From Lishizhenia tianjinensis (GTDB taxonomy: Bacteria > Bacteroidota > Bacteroidia > Flavobacteriales_D > Crocinitomicaceae), in the NCBI RefSeq assembly GCF_900116425.1, contig NZ_FPAS01000001.1, forward strand, positions 1,126,085-1,190,084: a stretch of 64,000 nt of DNA, written 5' to 3'. Positions 49,984-58,167 of the stretch are shown piece by piece (within the stretch, counting starts at the first letter, position 1; each line of letters starts with the position of its first letter). The translations under genes and the position numbers were made by a program. The notes beneath the pieces are model-generated. The model was not told the DNA's origin and searched no databases. It saw only the letters and a program-made list of their open reading frames with translations.

Positions 49984-50568
49984 ATGATTTTAATTGTAAA
50001 CTGCGGGTCTAACAAAGTACCATATTTAGAAGATATAGTAAATGATCATATGGACTTCACTACTGTCTCCATGTACGACGTGGCAAAAACCGACTTGAGT
50101 AGCTATAAAGGTGTGATTATTTCAGGAGCACCCATACTTATTTCTCAGGTAAACCCAGATCCCTATTTAGAAGCTTTTAGTTTTATTAAGGAAATTGAGA
50201 TACCCGTTTTGGGTATTTGTTTTGGACATCAAATCCTAGGGATGGTCTTTGACGCATTTCCTGCATTAGAAAAGGAAGACAGAGATTGGCAAACCATTAG
50301 TTTTTATGAAGATAGTCCATTGCTAACCTCCATACCTAAGGAAGTTTTAATGATGGAGGACCACACAGAGAACATCAGTATTCCTCCAGGCTTTATGCTC
50401 TTAGGAGGATCGGACCAATGTGTGAATGAAGCCATGCAACACAGACAAAGGCCACTTTATGGTGTACAATTTCATCCAGAAGTTTCAGGAAATATGGGAG
50501 CGCGATTGATAGAAAACTTTGTGAACATTTGTAGAAATCATGCTCCAGCAAAAGACGAAGAAGAATAG
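49984..50568 (+). CDS. Class I glutamine amidotransferase-like protein
   Basis: A 194-residue stand-alone class I glutamine amidotransferase domain. The catalytic Cys is in GICFGHQ and the His-Glu pair in YGVQFHPE, so the triad is complete. It resembles the N-terminal part of GMP synthetase (GuaA) but has no synthetase domain, and it ends in an acidic tail. Candidates are a GuaA-like subunit or a gamma-glutamyl hydrolase-like enzyme. ATG at 49984 (MILIVNCGSNKV) is the natural start. It is divergent from the flavin oxidoreductase gene. Confidence 0.78.
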   Translation: MILIVNCGSNKVPYLEDIVNDHMDFTTVSMYDVAKTDLSSYKGVIISGAPILISQVNPDPYLEAFSFIKEIEIPVLGICFGHQILGMVFDAFPALEKEDRDWQTISFYEDSPLLTSIPKEVLMMEDHTENISIPPGFMLLGGSDQCVNEAMQHRQRPLYGVQFHPEVSGNMGARLIENFVNICRNHAPAKDEEE

Positions 50569-50639
50569 TTCATCCCTTACTGTTTATAACTCTTAGAGCT
50601 CTTTGTATATAACCGGGAAATAATTAGCAATTTTAATCC

Positions 50640-51875
50640 ATGCTTTTAAATAGACTTTGGATAGGAATGTTCTTGGTTTCCTTGGTAGTAGGGATTTTCA
50701 AACTCCTTTTTTTAGGAGAAACTTTGATCTTTAAGGAAATTGTAGACTCTTTATTTGACACTGCCAAATTAGGATTTGAAATCGCCCTTTATTTAACGGG
50801 GGCCTTGTGCCTTTGGTTAGGTATAATGGAGATCGGAGAAAAGGCCGGCGCCATTCGTATTTTATCGCGATGGGTTGCTCCTTTGTTTAATCATCTTTTT
50901 CCTGAACTTCCTAAAAATCATCCAGCCTTTGGTTCAATGATGATGAATTTCAGTGCCAACATGTTGGGCTTAGACAATGCTGCTACTCCCCTTGGTTTAA
51001 AAGCTATGAATGAATTACAAGCTTTGAACCCTCAAAAGGACACCGCTTCTAATGCTCAAATTATGTTCCTGGTACTCAACACATCAGGTTTAACTATAAT
51101 TCCAGTTTCTATTTTAGCTTATCGAAGTCAGTTTGGTTCTGCTAATGTTGCAGAAGTATTTTTGCCCATATTATTTGCCACTTACTTTGCTTCTTTGGTA
51201 GGGTTAATCGCTGTTTCTATCAAACAAAAAATCAACTTATTTAAGCCTGTAGTTCTGGCGTATCTGGGAAGTATTACTGCTTTTATCTTAGGTCTTTTGT
51301 GGTTACTCATACAATTCCCAGACTTGGTTGACCCTGTTTCAAACATAGGTGGAAACCTTCTACTTTTCGGTATCATCATAGGTTTTATTGTATTGGCCAT
51401 GCGCGCTAAAATAAATGTATACGAAACTTTTATAGATGGAGCCAAAGGAGGATTTAAGGTTGCCATAGGTATAGTTCCTTACTTGGTTGCTATTTTGGTT
51501 GCCGTAGGTGTTTTCAAAGCTTCCGGGGCCATGGAATTACTCTTTGACGGTTTAAAAGCATTACTAATATATGCAGGAGTACAAACAACCAACTTTATAG
51601 AAGCCTTACCCGTTGCCTTTATGAAGCCTTTTTCTGGAGGAGCTGCAAGAGGGTTAATGTTGGAAGTTTTTGACACCCACGGAGTAGACTCCTTCTTGGG
51701 AAAAATGGCCGCTACCTTCCAAGGATCGACAGAAACTACTTTCTATGTGTTGGCCGTTTATTTCGGTTCTGTTGGAATTAAGAAAACACGATACGCTGCA
51801 GGACTAGGGCTTCTTGCCGATTTAGCAGGAATTATCGCCGCTATAGTGATTAGTTATATCTTTTATGTGGACTAA
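50640..51875 (+). CDS. SpmA/SpmB-like fused nucleoside-recognition membrane protein
   Basis: A 411-residue polytopic membrane protein with two Gate (nucleoside recognition) domains, as in SpmA and SpmB of spore formers joined in one chain. The first half has FGSMMMNFSANMLGLDNAATPLGLKAM; the second has AFMKPFSGGAARGLMLEVF and GSTETTFYVLAVYFGSVG, the best-kept motifs. About ten helices. The transported molecule is unknown; in non-sporulating Bacteroidota the gene is common. It is directly followed (0-base gap) by the hypothetical membrane protein gene. Confidence 0.82.
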   Translation: MLLNRLWIGMFLVSLVVGIFKLLFLGETLIFKEIVDSLFDTAKLGFEIALYLTGALCLWLGIMEIGEKAGAIRILSRWVAPLFNHLFPELPKNHPAFGSMMMNFSANMLGLDNAATPLGLKAMNELQALNPQKDTASNAQIMFLVLNTSGLTIIPVSILAYRSQFGSANVAEVFLPILFATYFASLVGLIAVSIKQKINLFKPVVLAYLGSITAFILGLLWLLIQFPDLVDPVSNIGGNLLLFGIIIGFIVLAMRAKINVYETFIDGAKGGFKVAIGIVPYLVAILVAVGVFKASGAMELLFDGLKALLIYAGVQTTNFIEALPVAFMKPFSGGAARGLMLEVFDTHGVDSFLGKMAATFQGSTETTFYVLAVYFGSVGIKKTRYAAGLGLLADLAGIIAAIVISYIFYVD

Positions 51876-52853
51876 ATGAAAAAATATCTGCCTTTCCTAA
51901 ATCAATATATAGGCACTACTCTTTCCATTCTCTATGCACTTGTCATGAGGTTGGCCGCAGAAGTGGGTTGGGTAACTATTAATGGTTGGACTTATCTATA
52001 CATCATTCCTTTTATAATTGGAATAATACCTTTTTGCTTTAAAGGAAGCGTGGTCAGAAAATCCATATTTAAAGCTATAACTAGTCCTTTATTTTCCGTT
52101 TTTATCTTTCTTGTTATTTGCGTAAAACTTCGATTAGAAGATCTAATTTGCTTGGTGATTATAGGAGCTCCTTATATCGCCATCTCCATTATAATAAGTC
52201 TGCTACTTTATAACTTTTTGGAATATCGTAAGGATGATACCCTTAATAAATTCTACTTACTATTAATGATACTTCCTTTTGGCACTGGCGAGTTAGAAGA
52301 TCATATTAATTCAAATACTACAAAGCACCAAATTAGTAACTCTGTTGACATAAACTGTCCCACAAATTTTGTTTTCAAACATCTTAAACGTGTTCCTCCT
52401 TTAGATTTATCCATTATCGAAAACAATTACTTCAATGTTCCTCTCCCAACTCATAGTACTTATGATTCCATACTGAACGTAAGAAAAGGGTACTTTAATA
52501 ACGGAGTTATATTGCATGAACGTGTAGATAGTGTAGTTCCTAACCAGTTTGTTAGATTTAGTATAGACATTGACCAATCCGAGTTAAGTAACTCCCCCAC
52601 CCTAAAACATGGCTTATCTAGTGGACTGATAAAATTTCAGGCAATTACATATCGCCTAAACACCACAGAAAACGGAAATTGTCAACTCGAACTTTCGGCA
52701 AGCTTCACATTAAACACAAAACTCCAAAACTATGCACAGTTTTGGAGTTCAAAAATTATTGGTCGATTCGAGGAAAACCTTTTGATTTCGCTCAAATCTA
52801 CTTTAGAGAAAAGTTATTTTACTTCAATGAATGAAATTCCTAAAGCACGCTGA
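51876..52853 (+). CDS. Membrane protein of unknown function with soluble C-terminal domain
   Basis: A 325-residue protein. Four hydrophobic helices fill residues 10-125; after a linker, residues 150-320 form a soluble alpha/beta region (INCPTNFVFKHLKRV, FVRFSIDIDQSEL, NCQLELSASFTLNT, IIGRFEENLLISLKSTLEKSY) that resembles an SRPBCC/polyketide-cyclase-like fold, though I cannot confirm it. The ATG follows the SpmAB-like stop codon with no gap, so they form one unit. Its last 40 bases overlap the convergent DEAD-box helicase gene. Confidence 0.6.
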   Translation: MKKYLPFLNQYIGTTLSILYALVMRLAAEVGWVTINGWTYLYIIPFIIGIIPFCFKGSVVRKSIFKAITSPLFSVFIFLVICVKLRLEDLICLVIIGAPYIAISIIISLLLYNFLEYRKDDTLNKFYLLLMILPFGTGELEDHINSNTTKHQISNSVDINCPTNFVFKHLKRVPPLDLSIIENNYFNVPLPTHSTYDSILNVRKGYFNNGVILHERVDSVVPNQFVRFSIDIDQSELSNSPTLKHGLSSGLIKFQAITYRLNTTENGNCQLELSASFTLNTKLQNYAQFWSSKIIGRFEENLLISLKSTLEKSYFTSMNEIPKAR

Positions 52854-53926
52854 TAATAGCGTATCTGTTTCATTTCTTTCCCGTTAGCTATAACGAATGA
52901 GAGTCCACTTTTTCCACCTCTTGCCGTTCTACCACTTCGGTGTGTGTAATACTCGTCCTTGTCCGGTAATTCGTAATGTACCACAAAAGATAGGTTTTGT
53001 ACGTCAATTCCACGTGCAGCCAAATCGGTTGCAACGATATATTTCAAGGTTTTATTTTGAAAAGCACGCATCACTTTGTCCCTTTCCTTTTGAGTCAAAT
53101 CTCCATTAATCGCTTCCGTCTCGTGGTTCTTCGCTTTTAACTGCTTGGCCAATTTGGTTGATGCCTTTTTAGTTCTACAGAAAATTACTCCTCTGTTCTT
53201 CTTTTGACTATCTAAGAAATCAAGCAATACATCCAACTTCTCTTCATCCAACACTTGTATATACTGGTGTTGAATTTTTTCGTTGACAATTTTCTTTTTA
53301 TTCAAATGAACACCTTTAGCTATAGGCGAAAGGTATTTACGTGCAATTTCCACAATTCCATGGGGCATAGTTGCCGAGAACAACCATTTGTTTTGCGCAT
53401 TTGGAATGGATGAAAGTATCTTCTCCAAATCTTTCTGGAAGCCCATGCTCAACATCTCATCCGCTTCATCAAGCACAACTGTTTTAACATTTTCTAGACT
53501 AATAACTCCTCTTTGCATTAAATCTAATAAACGTCCAGGTGTTGCCACAATAACATGGGTAGGACGCTGTAACCTACCTATCTGAATTTCTATTCGCTCA
53601 CCTCCGTAAACACATTCGGTAAAAACCTTTTCGGTATACTTGGTAAATTTAAAGAACTGCTTGGCAATTTGCTGACCTAACTCACGTGTAGGTGAAAGAA
53701 CTAGTGCTTGAACTACTTTTCTATCAGGATTTATTTTAGTTAACAAAGGAACTCCAAAAGCCAAAGTCTTCCCTGTCCCCGTTTGTGCCTGACCAATGAA
53801 GTCAGTATTCTCATCTAAAAGAATAGGTAGGGTTTTCTCTTGAATTTCTGTAGGATCAACGATACCTAATTCCTTAAAACTTTTGATAAACTCTTTACTT
53901 ACTCCGAGTTGTTTGAAACTTGCCAT
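52814..53926 (-). CDS. DEAD-box RNA helicase
   Basis: A 370-residue core-only DEAD-box helicase. Motifs in order: Q motif (IVDPTEIQEKTLPI), I AQTGTGKT, Ia PTRELGQQ, Ib TPGRLLD, II DEAD, III SAT, V ATDLAARGID and VI HRSGRTARGG. There is no C-terminal RNA-binding extension, so it is shorter than DeaD or RhlE. Roles in ribosome assembly or cold adaptation are typical. It converges on and overlaps the membrane protein gene 51876-52853 by 40 bases, an unusual arrangement for a convergent pair. Confidence 0.9.
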   Translation of the reverse strand: MASFKQLGVSKEFIKSFKELGIVDPTEIQEKTLPILLDENTDFIGQAQTGTGKTLAFGVPLLTKINPDRKVVQALVLSPTRELGQQIAKQFFKFTKYTEKVFTECVYGGERIEIQIGRLQRPTHVIVATPGRLLDLMQRGVISLENVKTVVLDEADEMLSMGFQKDLEKILSSIPNAQNKWLFSATMPHGIVEIARKYLSPIAKGVHLNKKKIVNEKIQHQYIQVLDEEKLDVLLDFLDSQKKNRGVIFCRTKKASTKLAKQLKAKNHETEAINGDLTQKERDKVMRAFQNKTLKYIVATDLAARGIDVQNLSFVVHYELPDKDEYYTHRSGRTARGGKSGLSFVIANGKEMKQIRYYQRALGISFIEVK

Positions 53927-54005
53927 GGTGTGAATGTTATAGGGTGCAAAGTAAGTTAAAATGTGGGGGGAAAACTAGAGAAAATATCCCTCAATTAAAA
54001 AATAG

Positions 54006-54029
54006 AGTTGCTTATCCGCTTGTTTGCCC
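54006..54029 (+). repeat. Terminal inverted repeat of element 2, left
   Basis: Contains TTATCCGCTTGTTTGCCC. It overlaps the 3' end of the transposase gene: the last six codons and the stop are encoded within the repeat. Confidence 0.85.
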
Positions 54030-54848
54030 GTTGAGCAAGCTCATCTTTGTTAAAAAGATCTCAATTTTTGATTTTATTTCCTTCCTATAATTGTACTTAA
54101 AATTGTATTCATCCATTGCCTTCTGGATATGCAACAAACTAATATGATGGTAGGTTCCTTTTACTATTCTTGTAAAATTTCCAACAACATTTTTACACCA
54201 GTTGTATTTCATAACCTTGGCTCTTATCCACCTTTTTTCGGCTTCAGCATTAAACATAGGTCTACCGTAATTACTGAACAAAATCTTCAACATTTTGTAG
54301 TCTTTCTTTTTAGAGTGGACAATAGAATCAGCTAAATTCCAGCTATAGCAATCAATTTCGAGCTTTATCCTATCAAATTTTTCACCTTCAGATTTACCAT
54401 AATAAACCTCGCACATGCTCAAAGGATTTGATTTTGAATGAAGATCAAACTCCATCAAATCATTGTATTCAAAAAATTCTTTGCCTATGATATCCCCCAT
54501 TTCTATCCGTATCTTTTGAACCATATAATAAACGGTTTCATAGCGCTTCAAACTAGACTGTCTGTGTATTTCACAAATCGATGGTGACTTTTTAAAATCA
54601 CAAGTCAAATAGAGTATTTCCATCCAATTTTTAAAAGACACATGACTATCCCTCATAAACGTCACGCTTTTTAGAGATATTTTCTTTCGACAATTACAAC
54701 ACCTCCAGCCTTTGTTTTTATAACTCCATATCAGCTCATCACTTGAGCATTTAGAACAACAAAGTCCTTTATTTTCAACACTTTTCTTTAGGTAGTTGAC
54801 GCATGACTTTTCATTGGAAAATGTCCTATAGAATTCTGATAATTTCAT
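54012..54848 (-). CDS. IS1595-like transposase 2, non-canonical catalytic region
   Basis: A 278-residue protein with the same plan as the product of 2005-2814: zinc ribbon (CCSKC at 30-34, CCNC at 50-53), SLKSVTFMRDSHVSFKNWMEILYL, LKRYETVYYMVQKIRIEMG, and the C-terminal GTYHHISLLHIQKAMDEYNFKYNYR typical of the end of ISXO2-type domains. The expected VE(V/I)DETY motif is again missing; EFDLH near residue 130 and LEIDCYSW near 165 are the only acidic candidates. The frame is intact and its C-terminus is encoded by the inverted repeat itself. The two transposases are clearly diverged copies of one family. Confidence 0.7.
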   Translation of the reverse strand: MKLSEFYRTFSNEKSCVNYLKKSVENKGLCCSKCSSDELIWSYKNKGWRCCNCRKKISLKSVTFMRDSHVSFKNWMEILYLTCDFKKSPSICEIHRQSSLKRYETVYYMVQKIRIEMGDIIGKEFFEYNDLMEFDLHSKSNPLSMCEVYYGKSEGEKFDRIKLEIDCYSWNLADSIVHSKKKDYKMLKILFSNYGRPMFNAEAEKRWIRAKVMKYNWCKNVVGNFTRIVKGTYHHISLLHIQKAMDEYNFKYNYRKEIKSKIEIFLTKMSLLNGQTSG

Positions 54849-54902
54849 CGTAGGTTGATTTGATTTCTAATAAGTTACGAAATACCAATAATTAATACAA
54901 AT

Positions 54903-54926
54903 GGGCAAACAAGCGTATAATCAGCT
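54903..54926 (-). repeat. Terminal inverted repeat of element 2, right
   Basis: Read on the minus strand it contains TGATTATACGCTTGTTTGCC, which is identical to the core of the DUF1801 cassette repeats. Confidence 0.88.
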
Positions 54927-54969
54927 AAAATTCTGTGCTTTTTATTTTTTTAGCTCCCCACCAAGCCCC

Positions 54970-55110
54970 ACCTTGGTGCCGCGTCATCCACTTTATAAAT
55001 TTCACCAAAGGCAATTTCAACTACATCCAAATTGTGCTTCTACAGTCGCAAATTTGTATCAAGTTTCTCTAGCCTTTGGCTTCAATTTATGCCGTTGCTA
55101 CCGCTGGTAG
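54970..55110 (-). repeat. GGATAG element, copy 5
   Basis: Read on the minus strand: left end GGTAGCAACGGCAT, outer stem GCCAAAGGC region (CCAAAGGC 55005-55012 with GCCTTTGG 55072-55079, perfect), inner stem CAAATTTG/CAATTTGG, loop CGAC-TGTA-GAAG (55037-55048), right end AGTGGATGACGCGG. The end motifs have drifted, but the fold is intact. It lies 44 bases outside element 2 and, with the inverted repeat, explains the 304-base gap before the next gene. Confidence 0.65.
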
Positions 55111-55152
55111 TTTCCTTTATTTTAACTAACATTGAATCTTAAATCCGCAGAA

Positions 55153-56298
55153 ATGAAGGTCATCAAAGCTACCGGGCAACATTTAAAAGATATCATGGAA
55201 ATCATTGGTCATGCCCAAGCTTATTTGGCCGGACTAAACATTGATCAGTGGCAAAATGGATATCCGAATGAAGACAGGATATTACAAGATATTGCCCTGA
55301 ACGCATCTTATTTGTTACTCGATGAAAATGAAAAAATAATGGCTACTGCCATGTTCACTACTGACCCTGAACCAACCTATGCATCCATTCTCGGTGAGTG
55401 GATAACACCTCAAAATGCCAAATATGGAGTAATTCACCGTATGGCAGTACACAATGACTATAGAAAAACGGGAGCTGCTCGTAAGCTGTTCGATTACTTT
55501 GAAAATCAGCTAACTAATCTTAACATTGCCTCCATGCGCATAGATACGCACGAAGACAATTTAGGCATGCAGAAACTTTTGAAACTGAACAACTATCATT
55601 ACTGTGGCATTATACATTTAGATGATGGTGCAAAAAGATTGGCTTTCGAAAAAATTATTGTTTCTAACGAAGACCTAAAAAGAGATACCTTAAAAACTTG
55701 GGATGGTTTAGCTGCAGCCTATGCTGACAAATTTATGCACCTCGATATCTATGACGATAGTTATAAAAGCTTCTGTTCTCTTCTTCCTGAAAATGCAAAA
55801 GTCCTTGAGCTCGGTGCTGGGCCCGGTAACGTTTCTAAGAAAATACTAGAACTTCGACCGGATTTGGACTTACATGTTACGGACTCCTCCATCAACATGA
55901 TTGAAAAAGCGAAAGAATTTATTCCTGAAGTTAGAACCACCCTTCTCGATCTTTACACGCTAAATAGCCATAATGAAAAATACGACGCTATACTCTGCGC
56001 ATTTGTTCTACCCTATATCTCTTCTTCAAAATTAAAGGAGGTTATTGAAAATATTACAAGGCTTCTAAATCCAAAAGGCGTCCTATATGTGAGTTTTGTG
56101 CCTGCAACAGGGTCTAAAATCAAGCTGCACGGTGATCATGAAAAAGGACGAATGTTATTTCATTATCACGACCGTAAGGAATTAGTTGATATCTTGAATA
56201 AACTACATTTCACGATCAAAACCAATCTTTCCATTAACTATGATCTTCCGGAAGGAAATTCAGAGATTCATGAGGTATTAATTTCGGAATTGTCCTAA
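55153..56298 (+). CDS. GNAT acetyltransferase - SAM methyltransferase fusion
   Basis: A 381-residue protein with two enzyme domains. Residues 1-165 are a GNAT N-acetyltransferase (VIHRMAVHNDYRKTGAARKLFDYF is the acetyl-CoA loop, then MRIDTHEDNLGMQKLLKLNNY). Residues 175-381 are a class I SAM methyltransferase (motif I VLELGAGPGNVSKKI, then TDSSINMIEKAKE, AILCAFVLPYIS, LLNPKGVLYVSF). Each half looks complete. One chain that can acetylate and methylate is unusual and may modify the same small amine. The start at 55153 (MKVIKATGQH) is chosen over an in-frame TTG at 55132. Confidence 0.8.
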   Translation: MKVIKATGQHLKDIMEIIGHAQAYLAGLNIDQWQNGYPNEDRILQDIALNASYLLLDENEKIMATAMFTTDPEPTYASILGEWITPQNAKYGVIHRMAVHNDYRKTGAARKLFDYFENQLTNLNIASMRIDTHEDNLGMQKLLKLNNYHYCGIIHLDDGAKRLAFEKIIVSNEDLKRDTLKTWDGLAAAYADKFMHLDIYDDSYKSFCSLLPENAKVLELGAGPGNVSKKILELRPDLDLHVTDSSINMIEKAKEFIPEVRTTLLDLYTLNSHNEKYDAILCAFVLPYISSSKLKEVIENITRLLNPKGVLYVSFVPATGSKIKLHGDHEKGRMLFHYHDRKELVDILNKLHFTIKTNLSINYDLPEGNSEIHEVLISELS

Positions 56299-56396
56299 TT
56301 CTATAGGACATTTTACCTAAGAATTTACGGGCATTGATTTTTATCAATGTTACCTGGTTTTTATGCCGTAGCTTTAAACTAAACATTTTTTATAGC

Positions 56397-56846
56397 ATGA
56401 AAGCCTTCACCTTCGTATTCGTATTAGTTGTTGTAATTACAGGATGTAAACCTCAAATAATTCAACCAAATTTTGGAGATAACCACTACAAAGTAAATTA
56501 CAACCTACATGATATTTCTACAGTTAAATCAGGGGCTTACAAGTATGGGGAAAACTACGATTACAACGTAAACTTATGTAAAGATTTAACCTCTAAAGGA
56601 ATGATGGTTAAAGATGTAAAAGTTAGTAGTCACGGAAAAGGAACGGATAACAAATTGAGCATCTTATTTGACGTAAACGAAGATTTTTCTCAAGAAATAC
56701 TAGCAATTGTTTCCAATAGCAACAGTATAGAAAAAGGTAGAACGAAAACACGAACTGAGATTACAACAAAGGAAACACACTACATAGATTTCATTTTTGA
56801 TACATCCATCAACCTAGATAGAAATGACTTTATTGTATTAAAATAA
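56397..56846 (+). CDS. Small lipoprotein of unknown function
   Basis: A 149-residue lipoprotein (MKAFTFVFVLVVVITGC, Cys17). The mature protein is beta-rich and polar, with no recognised domain. The in-frame codons from 56334 lack a start that would keep the signal sequence at the N-terminus, so 56397 is used. A short hairpin (CATTGAT-TTTT-ATCAATG, 56332-56349) lies upstream, of unknown relevance. The gene appears to stand alone, with a weak hairpin terminator after it. Confidence 0.6.
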   Translation: MKAFTFVFVLVVVITGCKPQIIQPNFGDNHYKVNYNLHDISTVKSGAYKYGENYDYNVNLCKDLTSKGMMVKDVKVSSHGKGTDNKLSILFDVNEDFSQEILAIVSNSNSIEKGRTKTRTEITTKETHYIDFIFDTSINLDRNDFIVLK

Positions 56847-56890
56847 TGATTATAAACTCTTTCTAGACCTTTAATAAAACGAGCTGACCC

Positions 56891-56935
56891 AAAAGAGGAG
56901 AGTGAATCAATCAAGCGAGTTTCAAACCTCTTTTT
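56891..56935 (+). terminator. Possible terminator with long loop
   Basis: AAAAGAGG pairs with CCTCTTTT across a 28-base loop, followed by Ts. The long loop makes it a weak candidate. Confidence 0.4.
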
Positions 56936-57043
56936 ATTATGTTAACATAGCAAACAATCTTTTAACACATCCTTTAGAAACCCATAAATACTTTTCAACA
57001 ACCTTGTTATTTCTTTGCTTCGAAATTAATTATTTAAAAAAAG

Positions 57044-57925
57044 ATGAAAATTTTAACAGGGACACAGTTTGGAATTTTGGCATTTTCGGCCTTAACATTA
57101 TTCTCATGTAAAAAAGAAGAAGTAACTCCTACAACAGACACAGATACTTACCAGAGTTATGAAAAGCATGTAGAATTAGAAGGTGAAGACAACATGCGCG
57201 ATATGGGTGGTTACACAGGAGAAAACGGAAAACGCGTATTATTTAGAAAATTATTCCGTTCTGGAGAACTTTCTGGTCTAACAGAAAACGACAAACAAAT
57301 CATGCTCGACTTAGGTATTGAGCAAGTAATTGATTTAAGAACAAATACTGAGATTAATGAGCACCCAGATAACTTACCTACTGGTGTAAACTCCTTCCAT
57401 TTACCGTTAATCGATGAGGCACCTGGAAGTGGTTCAGGAACTGGTGGAAGTTACGAAGACTTTATTCAAGCCGTTATTAGCGGACAAGTAGATGCTACTG
57501 AAGTTATGATTAACTCTGCTTACAACACAATAGATTCCATTAAAATTGCGAACTGGACAACGATTTTCAATCATTTAGAAGACAACAAAGTAACCCTTTG
57601 GCATTGTACAGCTGGTAAAGACAGAGCTGGAATGACGGCAGCCTTAGTTCTCTCATCTTTAGGTGTGGATAGAGCAACTATCATCGAAGACTTCTTGGCT
57701 TCTAATGATTTCTTGGCAGATTATATCGAAGGAACCGTTGCATATATGAATGCTGAATACGGAAACAATGCAGGTGAAGCTATGCGCCCTGTATTAGGTG
57801 TTGAAATTGAATACATAGAAGCTTTCTTTACAGCTATTGAAACGAATTATGGTTCTGTAGAAAATTTTTTAAATGTCTTAGATGTTGATATCGCTAAAAT
57901 GCAAGCTAACTTCTTAGAAAAATAG
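57044..57925 (+). CDS. Tyrosine/dual-specificity phosphatase-like lipoprotein
   Basis: A 293-residue lipoprotein (LTLFSC, Cys22) of the bacterial Y_phosphatase3 family. DNMRDMGGYTGENGKRVLFRKLFRSGELSGLT is the family opening, VIDLRTNTEINEHPD holds the general acid loop region, and HCTAGKDRAGMTAA is the catalytic P-loop with Cys, Arg and the extra Lys-Asp seen in lipid- or protein-phosphatases of the MptpB type. Being exported and lipid-anchored, it likely acts on extracellular phosphate esters or phosphoinositide-like lipids rather than on cytoplasmic proteins. It is a single-gene unit. Confidence 0.82.
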   Translation: MKILTGTQFGILAFSALTLFSCKKEEVTPTTDTDTYQSYEKHVELEGEDNMRDMGGYTGENGKRVLFRKLFRSGELSGLTENDKQIMLDLGIEQVIDLRTNTEINEHPDNLPTGVNSFHLPLIDEAPGSGSGTGGSYEDFIQAVISGQVDATEVMINSAYNTIDSIKIANWTTIFNHLEDNKVTLWHCTAGKDRAGMTAALVLSSLGVDRATIIEDFLASNDFLADYIEGTVAYMNAEYGNNAGEAMRPVLGVEIEYIEAFFTAIETNYGSVENFLNVLDVDIAKMQANFLEK

Positions 57926-57944
57926 ATTTTCCCTCATCAATAGT

Positions 57945-57980
57945 TTAAGCGTGATTCTTTTTGAACCGCGCTTTTTTTTA
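57945..57980 (+). terminator. Terminator after the phosphatase gene
   Basis: AAGCGTG and CGCGCTT pair (one wobble) over a 13-base loop, followed by seven Ts. Confidence 0.8.
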
Positions 57981-58167
57981 TTTATACACCAACCTTCTAA
58001 AACTATGAAATTCAACACAAAAACTCTCTGATCAAAACCACAACTGAATGAGTTGTCTAAAAAAAAGTTAAAACATCTTACTTATAGTTGTCAGCAAATG
58101 AACTCATGTTTACTATGCTTTTCTTCTACTTAATAAACAAGTACTTTCTACGTAAAAAGAGTTAGGT

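Larger units (their letters stand above)
54006..54926 (-). mobile_element. IS1595-like element 2
   Basis: A 921-bp unit with 24-bp inverted repeats (54006-54029 and 54903-54926, 21 of 24 matching) around one transposase-like gene. Its size is almost the same as element 1. Its right repeat is nearly identical to both ends of the DUF1801 cassette. No clear target-site duplication was found. Confidence 0.75.
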
